A DNA stretch of 64,000 bases. Source: Acanthosoma haemorrhoidale (Eukaryota; Arthropoda; Insecta; Hemiptera; Acanthosomatidae). The translations under genes were made by a program, and so were the position numbers. The notes beneath the pieces were generated by a model. It had not been told where the DNA came from. It did not search any database and worked only from the letters and a program-made list of their open reading frames with translations. The stretch lies in NCBI GenBank assembly GCA_930367205.1, contig OV884014.1, forward strand, positions 70,163,104 through 70,227,103, given 5' to 3'. Of the stretch, positions 1 to 12,647 are shown piece by piece (position 1 is the stretch's first letter; each line of letters begins with the position of its first letter).

Positions 1-1470
1 CCAGAAATTACTGACCTATTTTGAATTTTTGATTTTTTTCTAAATGCTATGAAGAAGAAAGGAAATCATGTTTTGGCACTGCTGTGAGCTCTTGGAGTCA
101 TGAACGGACATCACAGCTATTATTATATATTTAATTTTTCCCCCACATTTTAATAATTGGTTTTATTTATTTAATTTATTTTCTAGATTGTCTTGTTTCT
201 TTATGTTATTATTATGTACTTATTATCACTATTATATTTTTTATTTTAAGTTTATTTTTGTTTATTAAATACGTATAGCTCCATTGTAAAATGAAACGCT
301 ACTAATATAATGCATTTATTTTACATTTATACAATCTTAATACAGAACCAGTAGTAACTAATAAAGACCTTTGCTGTAAGGCTTACAATGAAAAAAGTCA
401 TGTTGTGACTTTGTGAACTTGACGTAAGGTTGCTTAACTCAAATGTATGAGGAAGCTGAATGACACCAGAGACATGAGAAATTTCAAACTGAATCATCAC
501 CTGTTTGTTATTTCCTTATTATAATAAGTTGGATTCATAGTTAATCGTGGTATTAAAGATAAGTGATTTCACCAACACAAATGAGAAATCAAAAGTAAGA
601 GAATCAACAGCTCAACTATAAAGAATGTACCAAAAGACTAAAGACGCCGTTAACTTTGAAATAATGAACTGAACATCGCCTTGGATAATAATTTCATAAA
701 CTGCATCTTAACAAAATCTCTCATTCTAGCTGAGGGGTACATGATAGCACATGGGGGTGGGGATAAGCCCACAACTACAAAATTGACTATTTACTCGCAG
801 TATCAATATTACTTTAAAAACCAAACGTTTCTCAAAATCTACTAATGCAACATCAGTACACCAATCTGATTCTGTTTCCCATTTTCAATGAATTCTTCTA
901 TAATTATTAACTTATTTAAATTCTTATTTAAACATTCTCTCACGAACTATTACATGTCATCTATCTCCACTTCATACTTATTCTTAATAACAGGTTTTAC
1001 TCTTGTCATTACGTTTTCTTTATATTTTCTAGTTAATAGGGCATGGTATAGGCATAAATAATATGTTAAAACACCGTCCATTAATAAATTTGATGAAAAT
1101 TCAACATATTTTCTCACTAACCTAAACCGAGTCCTACTAAGACACCCACTCATACTCTTATTATTCTAATAAGCGTTGTCGAGTTGTTTTTTTCTTTTTA
1201 TAATTTAAATTGTTAGTCTGTTAATGTATAAAATGGTGGTGGTTTTCTGCCAACTTAACATATTTATTTTATATTCCATCGTAATGAGCTGTCACTTATC
1301 TCAAAATATGATTGTACTCTAAAGTGATTAATATACTTTTTTATTAGAAGAAAATCAAGGCTTTGAGGTCGATAAAAAAAAAAAACAAACGATCAACTAG
1401 AACAATTGAACATAATCAATAATAAGGACTCGACAAAACAATTATCTCTGCAAGAAATCATAGATCGTTC
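1..1470. other. AT-rich non-coding stretch
   Basis: Very AT-rich sequence with many T and A runs. No frame here shows a recognisable motif, and the longest open stretch (minus strand, near 950-1153) is under 70 codons with AT-driven composition. No repeat, RNA gene or regulatory site stands out. Confidence 0.6.
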
Positions 1471-1474
1471 ATAT

Positions 1475-2000
1475 TCCTAATGGGAGATAAGTGGGAAAGT
1501 CAAGCAAAGCTCAATTACACCAGATCCAATCTCAGGGCGAGAGGACAATGCCTTCAGGAGTGTGTTGTTTCCCGGGTTTCCCCAACTGTCGATGAGTATC
1601 AAAGACTATCAATCAGCCTAAGAAGAAGGATCTCGGCGAGGACGACTTCCAGGTCTCAGAGGGTCTTCGACAACGTCTTCCATTCAAAGAGCCCCAGAAG
1701 GCCGACCGCTGTAGTCTTGCAGCACGTGATGGATGGCCCCCGCGTGAAAACTATATCCCTATCATTTCTACGATTCGTTCCTCCGCGGTATGTGCGGTCA
1801 GTCCCACAACGGATCCAATGATGTATCGACTCCCGTTCAAAAAAATAAACTATCGTACATTTTTATTTTTTTCCGGCCACCCAGGAGGACCTTTTCAGCC
1901 GGGGACATTGCGTGCCGGGTACCATCATTAACCAAAGGTCAGGCGCTTCGAGATCAAGGCTTGTGTCGGCCACACTCCTGCATTTAAAACACAGCCGGTT
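1475..2000. other. GC-richer pocket with two overlapping open frames, unrecognised
   Basis: Base composition rises here against AT-rich flanks. Two plus-strand frames are open across the same bases: one of 113 codons from an ATG at 1480 to a stop ending at 1821, and another of about 110 codons ending with a TAA near 1930. Neither shows a domain I recognise. Their overlap suggests that low stop density from higher GC explains both. A decayed mobile element or a regulatory region is as likely as an exon. I do not call a gene. Confidence 0.3.
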
Positions 2001-5000
2001 CACGGTGCAGGAAAATAAGATAAACCAAACGAGCATAAGCTGCCACAGTCGTAGCTGTTTCGCTACAAGGGAACAACAACGCATTAAAAGTCTGAATTTA
2101 AAATGAATATATTCCACTTCCTCTTCTAAAATATATGTTTTAAATTCATGTATTTTAACAAGCCCGTTAAACATGTATTTAACTCAGGATCTTTCATACC
2201 TTAATAGCCTGGTTAGTAACCAGTATGTTTTTTTAAACGTTGGTAATAATGGATAATCATTTTTCAAGATCTTGAGATAGTTTTTCGTTGTCTCTCATAC
2301 ATATTTTTATGCTTTATTTTTAAATCGAAGACAGATATACAAGAGGTTAGCGTAACCTATTCGTGGTGTGGTGGTTCTGGGTTCAAGTCACATGACATAC
2401 AGCGGTTTTGTTTCAATTCCTTAACAGCGAAGTGCTCCTGATAAGCTGGCTTTCAGTCATTACCTGAAACTAGCTTGAGAACTGGCTTAAATGAGGCTGT
2501 ATTAGTCTCATTACTTACTCAATTAGTAAGTAAATATGAAAACAAACAAATAGATAAATACATCATTCGTCATTGCGAATTCTTCATTTATCACTCATGT
2601 ATATTTTTTTTTGTTTGGATTATTTTAGGTATTATTATTTTTTGCCACGAGGCAAACTATATTTCGTTTATGTTGGAAAAGAATTTTACCAAATTTAAGA
2701 TTTCCTAAACCTTGACTAGAGAAGGTAGAGAGAGCAGTTTCATGGGCAGTATATTTGAAAATGCCTGCCTCGTCCATACAAAATTCTGGTCCAAATGTTT
2801 GGTTGATCACCCAGCCTACCCAGTTTTATTAAAATATTCTAGAAAAGTAGTCATTTCGGAACGATATCGCTTGCGGTTAGTCAAGGATGGCTGCTAGTTT
2901 GGTTCCGTTGTTAACTAGGGACTTGCGATAGGTATTGATTCCGTGGAAGCTTTTCCTAATTGTAATAGTAAAATCCACAGTACTACAATTTTGAGGCAAG
3001 ATTTTTTTTACTGCTTACCACCGTTTTGCACAAAGGAATATTTGCTCTTGTGACTTTTCTGTTCCCGATCCTTACCACCAATTACCTTTTATCTACCGAA
3101 TTATTTAAAAAAAACTGATTGGCAGAAACCTGTATTTACCAATGAGTAATAATGTTACCAGCAGATGCTACTACATAAATTTTTCCATTTAAAGAGAGTC
3201 GTACGAAAGATCAGTTAATGGTTGTTATAAATTAAAAGCTGACTCTTCAGAATAAAGACCACGAGACGAAACCTCCTCCCTTTTTAAGTAGAACTCCGAA
3301 TTGGCACCAATCCTCTTAAACGAAATCCGATTAAAAATTTACATATACACTAATCTTTTTAGCATTCCGTCGGCCAGATTTGGGACTTCTAAATGTCTCC
3401 AATTTAGCAAGGACTGTTAACAAATCACTCCTATCAAGCGAGTCACACATTCGTTGCTATGAAAGACACATTACTGATGAGCTATTACTAATTAGAGGAT
3501 AATTAAATTATCGAACTTTCGGGAGGAATTCAATTATCAAGGAATTCAGGAGTTCATGAATTTTAGAACAAGATACTTGATTTAGATAGCATATAAAGAG
3601 CTAAATTTCAAAAAAAATTCCTAATCGCGAGTTTGAAATGATTGACTTCTCTTCTTCGTATTATTCGAAAAAGTATGTAATTATGATTCCAATTTTTCGT
3701 GTCTTAACTTGTTATGATTGAACAAAAAAATCTCACATTATTCAGTAAGCCTTGTATACTGCTTCAACGATCGGCCTAAGTGACTGAGCTGATTCTCATA
3801 AAACTTTTAGAGTGCCTTTCTTTAGTACACTCGAACTCAGAACTTAGTGTTATAGCCTCTTTAAAAGTTTCAGCCCCCCACTGCGGATGTGAGTATAAAA
3901 TTTAACGGTTAAGTGGATTTGCTTATATAACTACTACAGTTTTACTGCCCATACAAAAATTTGGTTGATTTATTGAAATCTAATAACATGCCTATAAATT
4001 GAATCTAAATAGAAATATCCAAAGACTAATGTATTTATGTATTTAACACGAACTGTTCGAACATATTCAACGTTATTTATGATTCACTTCAGTTACAATA
4101 TGCAACGTTGCTTTTGTTTTTTGGAATAGTGTGACGATTTAGTCCTTATGACCCCCCCCCCGCTTCCCTCATGAGCAAATATGGATATAAATAAATTGTT
4201 CATTAAATTATTATATACCTCAGCAACATTTGTTTGGGTACGAAGGCATAGCGAGAATAATAAAAACAAAAAACAGAAATCCCTGGAAAATTATCTAATT
4301 AAATACTATAAAACCTACTCTAATAAAAAAACTTGAATGACATAGCAGTCACAGACGCACAGAGATATCAAATACACAGTTAAGCCCCATGAACCTCATC
4401 ATTTAGGACTAACATAGGGAAGAAATTGTACTAACTAGACTAGAAGTGACATTAAACACACGAATGACGGATACAAAGCAAGAACCAATGCGGATAAGGA
4501 AACACACCACAGACTGTTAAAACTTTTACCTACAGACAGAATCTCCGTGAATTGACATACATAAATACTTTTATATTCAACGCAATCTATATGACTTACT
4601 ATGATGAATCGTTTTAATTTATGTATATTAAAGTATATTGGAAGTACTAGATTACTTTGAAAACATTTCCTTTGTTGGCGTTTGCTATTGACCAGAAAAA
4701 ATGTATTACATTTAAGCCTCATAAAATGAATTCTTCTCATCTCGGGCACAAGAACTCGAGTAAAATAATCTCATTCGTAGGACAGCAATATTCGTGACAG
4801 CTGACGAAGAGATTTCTGATCCGTCTGAAAGGTCATCGCGCAAAATATGTTTATTTTTTTATGAGAGACGGCACTAAGGACTGGTTTCAAAATCGGCTTT
4901 CAACCCCCCCCCCTCCACGGGTGGCCGGTTTTATGAATTTTAAATTTATAGATATACACCTCAGATAGTGAAAAAATCGTTGCTAACCAACCACTGGCTT

Positions 5001-5010
5001 GGAAACTGGC
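2000..5010. other. AT-rich non-coding stretch with two poly-C tracts
   Basis: No coding signal is seen. The stretch holds two C10 tracts (4152-4161 and 4904-4913) and an isolated tRNA-like B box (GGTTCAAGTCA, 2380-2390) with no convincing A box. The second C tract sits between AAAATCGG and CCGGTTTT, which could pair imperfectly. Otherwise nothing stands out. Confidence 0.5.
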
Positions 5011-5020
5011 AACGAATATC

Positions 5021-5038
5021 CAAAAAAAAAAAAAAAAA
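5021..5038. repeat. poly-A tract
   Basis: An uninterrupted A run of about 18 bases lies in AT-rich sequence. It could be the tail of an old retroposed copy, but I see no TSD and no recognisable element upstream. Sequence up to about 5530 is otherwise featureless. Confidence 0.6.
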
Positions 5039-5529
5039 ATGCTAATATTTAATAGAAATTTGGTTTTCTAGAACTGACGTCTTACATTTTGGCTAAAGAG
5101 GCGCTGATCCCCACATCATCAGAAGTTTGAGTTTTTGGAATCGTTTTTTGGTATTATTCTTTATAATACTGGTTTTATATTACATCACATGTTATGTTTT
5201 ATGTGCGATTGATAATGTACATGGGATTCATAAGTATGCTTTGTAGTTAGCAACTGATCTATTTGAACTGCCAAACTTTTTGTATAATTGTATTTAAAAT
5301 AAATCGCCTCTCCACAAAATCTAAGCTGTTTCTATCCAGAACCAGAAATGTACCTCGTTCGTTATGGAATCAATCCTCGTTCTGCGCGCAGACTAAGGAA
5401 AATAATTTTTTTCAGTTATTCTTTGAGCAGTAGGCGCCTGGGGTCGAAACTTAGCTAAAAGATGAGAAGTGCTCCGTTTTTCTGCTCGATATAAAAACAA
5501 TTTCACGAAAGAAGGGTCCAATTGCATGC

Positions 5530-6600
5530 CGAGATATTTTCTTGTTTACAGCCGATATTGAAGGTAGAAAAGGCGAGGGGGGAGGAAAATGAAGCGTCAA
5601 TCATCTGGAGAAAGAAGGAAATAAATTACGAAGCCGGTTCAAAATAGGAAAGTAAAGGTTATCAATTTAAAACCTAATCTGCCCTTAACGTGTTATCCGA
5701 GCGGCACCATTAATCAAGGCCGTTCAAGGGCTCGATCTATCAGGGGATTTAGAAATGGGTTCACCTTCCTTCGGCCGAGGTAAGCACCCCGGGTAGAAAG
5801 AAGAAAATAAACAAGCCCTTGGAAAGTATTAGAATATATTTGCAGAAGTACTGTTTCCAGACTTGGAAGAAAACCATATCATCGTTCTGTGACGATAGCA
5901 ATTCATTAAAATTGCAATGAAATAAAAATGTAATAATTTGAATGTTTTGACGGTAAAAAAACTGCGGATGGCGAGACAACCTCAAACCAATGGGACATTA
6001 ACGGGCTAAGAGGAAAGCAAAAAAGTATAAATACAACGTTGGAGTGAAAGAGAATGGCGGATAGTCGGACGCAATGGAGTTGCAAATGATGGAGGAGTAA
6101 ACAAAGAAGGATCACCTAAAAAAAGCAGATATCGGATTAGGATCGGAAAACAATGCGGATGGATACCATTTGCTTCATTGTAGAAAAAATTGGCAATTAA
6201 TGGTACATCGGAGGCAGCCGAGCGGCAAGTTAGAAAGACTAGGCGTGGAAGGCGTTAGCAATGCATCATCTGCGAGATTCATCTCATTAGGTGGCCGTTC
6301 GAAAAGTCGTGAGCCTTGTCCTTATAATTCGTGGCCAGTCCGTGCCCAGGTCGGCTCCAGCCTTCCCAGTGGTTGTTCCAATCAGCCGGAACACGAGGAT
6401 CCCAGAGGAGGATGAGGCCGGTTGCGTTCGACGATCAGTGGAGCGTATCGTCAGAGAAACACGAGGATATTGCGACATTTGATCATGCAATCCTTCATTT
6501 GCATTCTTCTGCTTCCGGACTTTGTCGGACTAATGTAGTTGCTAAACCGGGATAGAGGGACAAGAGTCATTTCAATACTCCTGGCACGCTCTTCACATCT
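5530..6600. other. GC-richer region without a recognised gene
   Basis: Purine-rich and moderately GC-rich sequence contrasts with both flanks. Short overlapping open frames occur on both strands between 6170 and 6555, none with a recognisable domain or a good splice context. The region contains an ATTTGCAT octamer (near 6496) and a CAATTAATGG homeodomain-type core (near 6193), so an enhancer is possible, but this is only composition-level evidence. Confidence 0.25.
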
Positions 6601-6829
6601 TTACGTTTATAATTGGTTATTTTAATACTGTATAGTGGTCAAGGTAACCTTTAATTGTGAAAATGCAAAGGATTGCTGTAGCGACCGCTAACTACATAGC
6701 ATAAATCATCCTGTACTCTATTGTATATATATTGTAAATTGGTCATATTATGTTGTAAATTAATTTTAAAAAATGAAATAACATTACAAAACTATAAGTC
6801 AGTGTAAATATTGTAAACAATAAAAGACG

Positions 6830-7570
6830 CAGCTGCAAAAAACTAGTCAGAGCCCCTTGAAGAGCGACCCAGGCCTGGGTGCGTCTCTGTCTAGAACAGT
6901 CTAGCGTCACCTTAATCCTGCGGTTTAGTTGGCCAGAATGAGACCAGATCATTGGTTACTGGGGGCTATATATACCCCCCAGTTTTAACCGGTAAATCAT
7001 TTTAACTACGGCTCTCTGACTGGTACTTGCAGCTGCACTGATGTTTCAAGATTTGGTCTTCTTATTTATGAAAACCTCTACATCTCTCTAACCTCGCAAT
7101 GTTTTAGTCAGGCCTCGTCAGACCCCACACTTTTCTAGTGGATTCTCTGCCTTCGTCTCGCTAAAACTAGCACCTCCTTGGGAGATACCTCTCCCTCGCG
7201 GACGATGGTTGTCGTGGCCCTACAAACTTTACCAAGTAGTTAGTGTCTCTCAGGCAATCCAGTCTGCCTCTCTCCGGTTCACACTCGCCTTGGGATCCGG
7301 ACGGTTTTCGCCTAACCTCAGATACCGAGTGTGAATTCGTGGACATTCCAAGACCACATTAACTACCTAAAATACCTACCCTATACCTCTTCTCCTGAAC
7401 ATAGTGCACTGTTAGGGCACATACCTATCAAATATAGAGTCAGATAGTAAGCCCCGTCATGAAGCAATTGTCCAGGTCATAGCCTAATCAACTCTAACTT
7501 CGTCACTAGGGCTAGGGTAACTAGGCACCCCATCGTGACGACCCGAAAATTACGTGGAAGCCACCACACA
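6830..7570. other. GC-rich segment with clustered palindromes
   Basis: The segment starts with an AATAAA at about 6820. A perfect 14-bp palindrome follows (ACCCAGGCCTGGGT, 6867-6880). Next is a hairpin with 8-bp arms ACTGGGGG and CCCCCAGT around a TA-rich loop (6958-6983). A 10-bp inverted pair, TTCACACTCG and CGAGTGTGAA, lies at 7278-7287 and 7326-7335. Sequence from 7060 to 7570 is clearly less AT-rich than its flanks. There is no reading frame with a recognisable motif. A decayed LTR or leader of a retroelement is one reading, but no paired LTR was found. Confidence 0.3.
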
Positions 7571-7769
7571 CGTAAGCCTAGTAACTAATAATTTTGTTAA
7601 CAAATGTTAAAAATGTAAAAATATATCTTTGTCAATATAATCAACATATCTAACGTCTATCAAATACAAAGACATTACCTCTCAGTCATCAGTCGGCTAT
7701 GTTATTGAAAGGTCAGGGCGGAGGTAAAGGTTGAGGGTCAAATTCGTACAAGTGAAGTATAGGCTATGT

Positions 7770-8490
7770 TTTCTTATTCACTATCGTTTTGATTGAATGT
7801 TAAAAAGAGACTGAAACCTATGTAGTAAGAAAATGCCAAACTAAAGTTCCTGGCTGGTACCAACCAACACTGATCAAAATTATTTGTTTTCATTTTTCGG
7901 CAGGCTATTCTCACATATGACGCATCAAACAGTATGAGAACGTAGCTATCAGAAAGGAACATCACCGGTATTGTACAAGAGATAACAACAATCATAGCAA
8001 CAAAAGGGACAATAGTCCCAGATGAACTCCAAGGGCACAACCATTACAGAGACAGTGAAAGGGCCACGTGTGAGAGGTGTAATTCCAGCTCAGCGGGCAA
8101 TTTGGTCTGGCGGGCACGTATAGTACCAAAGCAAACCACAGATGCATAGGTGATCAATGACCTGATAGTGTACCATCTTCTATTGTACAACCGAGGTAAT
8201 GACAGTTCGGAGAGTCCTATGTCGTCAGACCGTCCAACAGTACACAATATATCTGAGTAGCTAACAAGGCAACAGCACAACTGATGGACATAGGATACAC
8301 AGTAAAAACATTGAGGTTATGGGACTCCACTATCTTGCAAAAGATGAAAAGGTTCATGTATGAGAGCCTTCGTTGCTGAACAGATATTGCGCATGCCTTG
8401 AAAGATAAAGTAGGGGGCAAAGACGGTTTGTTTATTCTACGGAAGAGGAAGATCTACAGAGAATCCAAATATGGAAATAAATATGCGGAG
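7770..8490. other. Region of overlapping open frames, unrecognised
   Basis: Three minus-strand frames of 67-88 codons (7774-8040, 8044-8280, 8217-8420) overlap in different phases. A plus-strand stretch at about 8280-8490 is also largely open. The succession of phases on both strands could be a decayed transposon ORF with frameshifts, but no transposase, reverse transcriptase or other family motif could be recognised. The minus-strand peptide near 7990 is hydrophobic, which alone is weak evidence. Confidence 0.2.
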
Positions 8491-8499
8491 TAATGAGCT

Positions 8500-10160
8500 T
8501 GTTTATGCTAACTGTAATCATCCGCGTCTTTAGGTTTTAATGTTGTGCCATACGTGGCCTTATAGGGAAATGTTTGTTTTTTGTACTGACCCGCTCGCTG
8601 TATTGTGTAGTTTTTTTTTACTTTTTAGCCCCTTTGCCTAAATTTAGTAAAACAGTGCATTCATGAATTAATGGAGGAGAAATGCATAGTTTTAAGTTGA
8701 ATATACATCTGGAGAATCTGGAGTTTTACTTCGATTAACGCTGGTAAATGCTATTTTTTTACTTAGTTTATTGCAACTGTAATACTATCTTTTGCAATCG
8801 TTAAAAGAACCACAATTATTTTCATCTTATGGCCGATAAATAAAAACGAATAAGCGTTTTGTTTCCTCCTCCTTTTTTTTAAAACTTTTCTTGCAGTATC
8901 TATGCCTATAAATTTATTCCGCCATTTTATGCCTATGTATAGAACAGATTAATGCTTACGATAACAGCTATACAACAGAAATATCTCATGACACACGGTG
9001 AATTTCCTACTAATAGTAATCAGACATGCACTCCTGTAAAAAAGTGAGTGATTGAAGGCAAAAAGAAAATATAAAACTTTAAATGTTAAAAAAAATTAAA
9101 TTAGTATGTTTCCAGGTCAATTTAAAACCTATAAACGAACCTGGTTATTCAGAGTCGTTAACAGTAATAAATGACTAAATCACAACCATAAAATAGTTCA
9201 ACACAGTCCTTGTTTGCATTGCTAAGTTCCTAGATCCAGCGAGCAGCTATAAAGATTCCTCTTACATGACCTTTACCGTAGCGAATCACCTTTCAATAAC
9301 AGCCTCTTTTCCTTCAAACATATAGGCCAGTAAAGGACAGAAGGCAGAACAAGTAATGAAGGACACTGGAGTTAACAACGTTACAAGCCAATATAACTTA
9401 GTCATCAACTTTCGCAAAAAAAATGTTTAAAAGCTTATTTTATGGTTGAAATATATAGAATCTTTGATTTTAACAAATGACAGCTTCCTGAAGGGTTTTC
9501 GTTTCCTTCACTATCATAATCAATTATTCAAGGATTTCAAAACTTTCTTTTCACACGTAGTGTCAATTTATTTTTGAATTCGTTATTTCTTTTCATTATG
9601 AATACCGCTAGAAGTGAAATTAACCTTGAAAGAGACAATGCTGAATGTGAAATTTAACCAATCAGTAATTAATAATAAAGTATGACTTAAAGTCGTAAAG
9701 ATGTATGCCATCTACAGGACACATACGGCGCTCTGAAATTATACTTTTAAATCAATTTACTAAACCACGAAACCACGTTCTTGTTCAACAGATAAGAGTC
9801 AAATACTGGTTTTTTTTCATAGTAACTAAATTCTTTACATCCCGGTGTACTTTACTTTGGGGTCTGAGCTAGGTTATCAGAGCTTTGGAAGAGTACTAGG
9901 TTATTAGTATCTGCAGTTTCACAATCTATATAATGCCCATAACAATCCCCTTCCCTAGTATAATAACAGTTAATATCCTACCAAGTAATCATAAGAATAT
10001 CCAAAACCTGAATAATCTCCTTCAAGATTTACAAAGTAATAAATGAAAATTTAAGGTAAATGTTATTAACGAAATAATAAATACTAAGACTAATATTTAA
10101 TAACTAAGATAGTAATAATAAAGTTACCTGAAAAAGATAATTTAATTCTAGAAGGAAAAT
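8500..10160. other. AT-rich non-coding stretch
   Basis: No open frame, repeat or RNA signal of note. Composition is uniformly AT-rich with scattered T and A homopolymers. Confidence 0.6.
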
Positions 10161-10165
10161 TTATG

Positions 10166-10222
10166 AAAAGGAAAATAAATCTCTACAAAGTAGCTTATAA
10201 TATGTAAAAAACATAATCTAAA
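10166..10222 (+). repeat. Dispersed repeat R3, copy 1
   Basis: This stretch of about 55 bases aligns with 30179-30238 at roughly 85% identity by eye, sharing CAAAGTAGCTT / CCAAGTAGCTT and TAATATGTAAAAA. It carries no coding potential. It is probably a fragment of an unrecognised interspersed repeat, since similarity fades on both sides. Confidence 0.5.
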
Positions 10223-10229
10223 AGTGATA

Positions 10230-11625
10230 GAAAATGGATTCTAGGGACTGAGTTTGTAGGTCATGACCTGATCTGGCTGAAATACGATCTCGACCTGATA
10301 TTTGGCCCTAAGGGTTTGCTATGCTGAATTTGAACGAATACTGCTGAATTTTTAAAACGGGATAGACCTTGGTAATAGGTTCTGGATGACTAGGATCTGG
10401 TCCAACAACACTGCAAAAGCAACTGACATTTTATACCGGACTTCAGCTGTTCTTTAAAAATAGTTCAACCTCATTTGGTCAGGATAATCGTGTGTGTAAT
10501 GGCTGACATTCAGCGGTAAAAGGAGTCCACGGAACAAAATCGCTACAAAACCCCTGATATATAATAGATGTTTACATTTATTCTTGGAATAATTAAGCCT
10601 TTGACATGATGAGTTGGAATAGTAGTCATTAAAACCATTGGATTACGGTTATGTTACTCGCTGTGGCTATAATAATAACAGGTTTTAGCCAATTTCTTAA
10701 AAATTACTATCATATCAAACTTGGAATACGATGATTGGATCAGTTCGTAGATTGAAAATGTGATACAATCAGAATTCGGCCCAGTTATTGATGGTCTGTA
10801 GTAATGATAGCAGTATTAGTAGGATGAAGATGTCTTATCCTAACAGCTAGGGCTGGAAGTGTGAAGCCATTTCTAATTCACCGATCGGTTGGGAAATGAA
10901 AGGTTTCCTTTCTGTAGGCGACCTATACGAACCCGACCTGTGCTAGTTTTAATGGGCTGGTAACGGGACTGTTGGTGTACGGTGTCCTCGGAGCGGGTCT
11001 CAGTTTGTAGTCTTTCCCAAGGGCAATCTCACGGGAACATTTTCGAAATGCCTTCTGGAGCTGGAAGAGCAGCGCTAATGGACTGCGGAGTCATTAGTCG
11101 ATGTCCGTTTGTCTGCTGTTGGTCATTCATTGACCGCCTCTTCTGCTCTTTATCGTATCATTCATTGTCATTTTCACTAATTAATTTTGAATGAGGAATG
11201 TTATTCGTATCTAAAAAGAACAACATTCACGGTCGCTGGAATCGAAACAGATAAAAAACTACATTCAAATTCTAAACAATCTATTAATTTAAGCGTTTTT
11301 GTACACAAATACAGCGTGAGTTTTATCGTCACCTGGGTGAACAAATTTCAGCCTACTCTTGTAGAATATTTTTTTATTTAATGCCGAGACACCAAAAGGA
11401 ATGTCTCCTCCTATTTCCATTCAGATACAGAACATCATTTTTTAATCTGTCAATATGTTCTATGAAAGCGGTAGTAGAAATAATTCAGATTCATAATTTC
11501 TTAGCATTTAGTCAATTCAACGCTCTAATCTACTGCCAATAATGACAATGGGGGTTATCTATAGGCTGGCTTCCTTTCGTATCATTAGTGGGAACTCAGT
11601 TTATCCCATTATCTAAGGGGTAATA
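10230..11625. other. Non-coding stretch, nothing recognised
   Basis: Short open frames at 10982-11194 and 11187-11381 have no recognisable motif. Part of the stretch (10240-11110) is slightly richer in GC. No repeat or RNA gene was seen. Confidence 0.45.
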
Positions 11626-11633
11626 AGTAATTA

Positions 11634-12381
11634 CGAGGGTGTACCCAAAAGAAACCGAATTGATGTTGTATGTAGCGGAGTTTTTGTAGTACCATATAAA
11701 GCAACAACCTTTCACCAGTCAGTATGCCAACACTGGACACAAGTTCTGTTCAGCTGGTGTTAATTTATTTGTGACAGTTGTCTCAAAACGCACAGAATCT
11801 CTTGAAGTGTTAAAATCGTCCTACAAGGATGGTGCTATAGGGAAAAAGTGTTTGTGTGGTTTTCACACTAGGGAAGTAGGGAAATGTCAATTAATAATCA
11901 ACCTCGCTCTGGATGTCCTTCGACGGCTCGAACCAACGAATATGTCGAAATAATTCACGAAATCATCCTAAAAGATCGACAATGGACCATCGAAGAAGTT
12001 GTGGAGAAATCCGGAGTGACTTGGAGTTCGGTACAGAGGTACGGGGGGTGGCTGGATTTTTGACAAAAAATGGTATGACCATTGTGCTCCATCCTCCCTA
12101 ATCACCTGATCTAACCCCCTTCAACTTATTTTAATTCCTCTTAAATGAAAAGGGACATGGAAGGAAAAGGTTTTGCGGACGTTAAAGAAGTAAAGACAAA
12201 AAGGACGGGGGGGGGGGGCTGGGATCACAAAAGAGGAATGTTTCTAACAGTGAAATAAAAATTGGACAAGTGTATTGACTCCAATAGTGAGTACTTTGAA
12301 GGAGATTAATGTTTTTTTGTAAATACATAAAATAAATCACTTTGTACAAAAATAGTTCAGTTTATTTTGGGTTCGAGTTCG
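11634..12381 (+). mobile_element. Internally deleted mariner-like element
   Basis: The two ends form imperfect terminal inverted repeats of about 28 bases. Reading inward, the left end begins TACGAGGGTGTACCCAAAAG and the right end (reverse complement) begins TACGAACTCGAACCCAAAAT. Both are flanked by TA (11632-11633 and 12382-12383), the target duplicated by Tc1/mariner elements. The element is 748 bp, against about 1.3 kb for a full mariner. The missing part is the middle of the transposase. A G12 tract at 12207-12218 interrupts the 3' part. It is a non-autonomous deletion derivative. A related 5' end lies at 16713-16860. Confidence 0.85.
11771..12200 (+). pseudogene. Broken mariner transposase (N- and C-terminal pieces)
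   Basis: The first piece (from about 11785) reads ESLEVLKSSYKDGAIGKK, the first helix-turn-helix of mariner transposases. Reading then shifts frame near 11884 into NNQPRSGCPSTARTNEY, the conserved 'RSGRPST' linker, followed by WTIEEVVEKSGVTWSSVQRY, the second helix-turn-helix. A stop at 12061-12063 closes this frame. Next comes FLTKNGMTIVLHPP and SPDLTPFNLF. The latter is the 'YSPDLAPxD' motif that carries the third catalytic acidic residue, and here that position reads Asn. The region holding the first two catalytic residues has been deleted. At least one frameshift, several stops and a missing centre mean it cannot encode active transposase. Confidence 0.85.
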
Positions 12382-12634
12382 TACATCATTATTCGCCCCG
12401 AAAATTATTTAAAATTTTAGCGACGTTTCTTATATCAATCTGACCTGAGTATCTTAATATATATGCATGTATTGATAATTGTAATATACGTTATTTTTGA
12501 CTCCCAAAACTTTATTTTTTAGAATAAATTAGAGATCATTTATTAGTCATCGTCTCAAATATCCTAAATTGGTTATGAGCATAAGAAATCTTACAGATTG
12601 GTAAGATAATATGTGTATGTTTTGTAATATTAAG

Positions 12635-12647
12635 AAGAAGTGGTAGA
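12635..12647 (+). repeat. Left target-site duplication of jockey copy 1
   Basis: AAGAAGTGGTAGA here matches AAGAAGTGGGAGA at 13426-13438 in 12 of 13 bases and abuts the point where LINE similarity starts. This defines the 5' truncation point of the insertion. Confidence 0.75.

Noticed and set aside
1480..1821. 113-codon open frame as a gene
   Set aside because: A second frame is equally open across the same bases, there is no domain, and stop scarcity follows from higher GC.
6670..6985. Solo LTR starting TGTAGCGACC with AATAAA
   Set aside because: No matching second LTR, no TSD and no clear primer-binding site were found.
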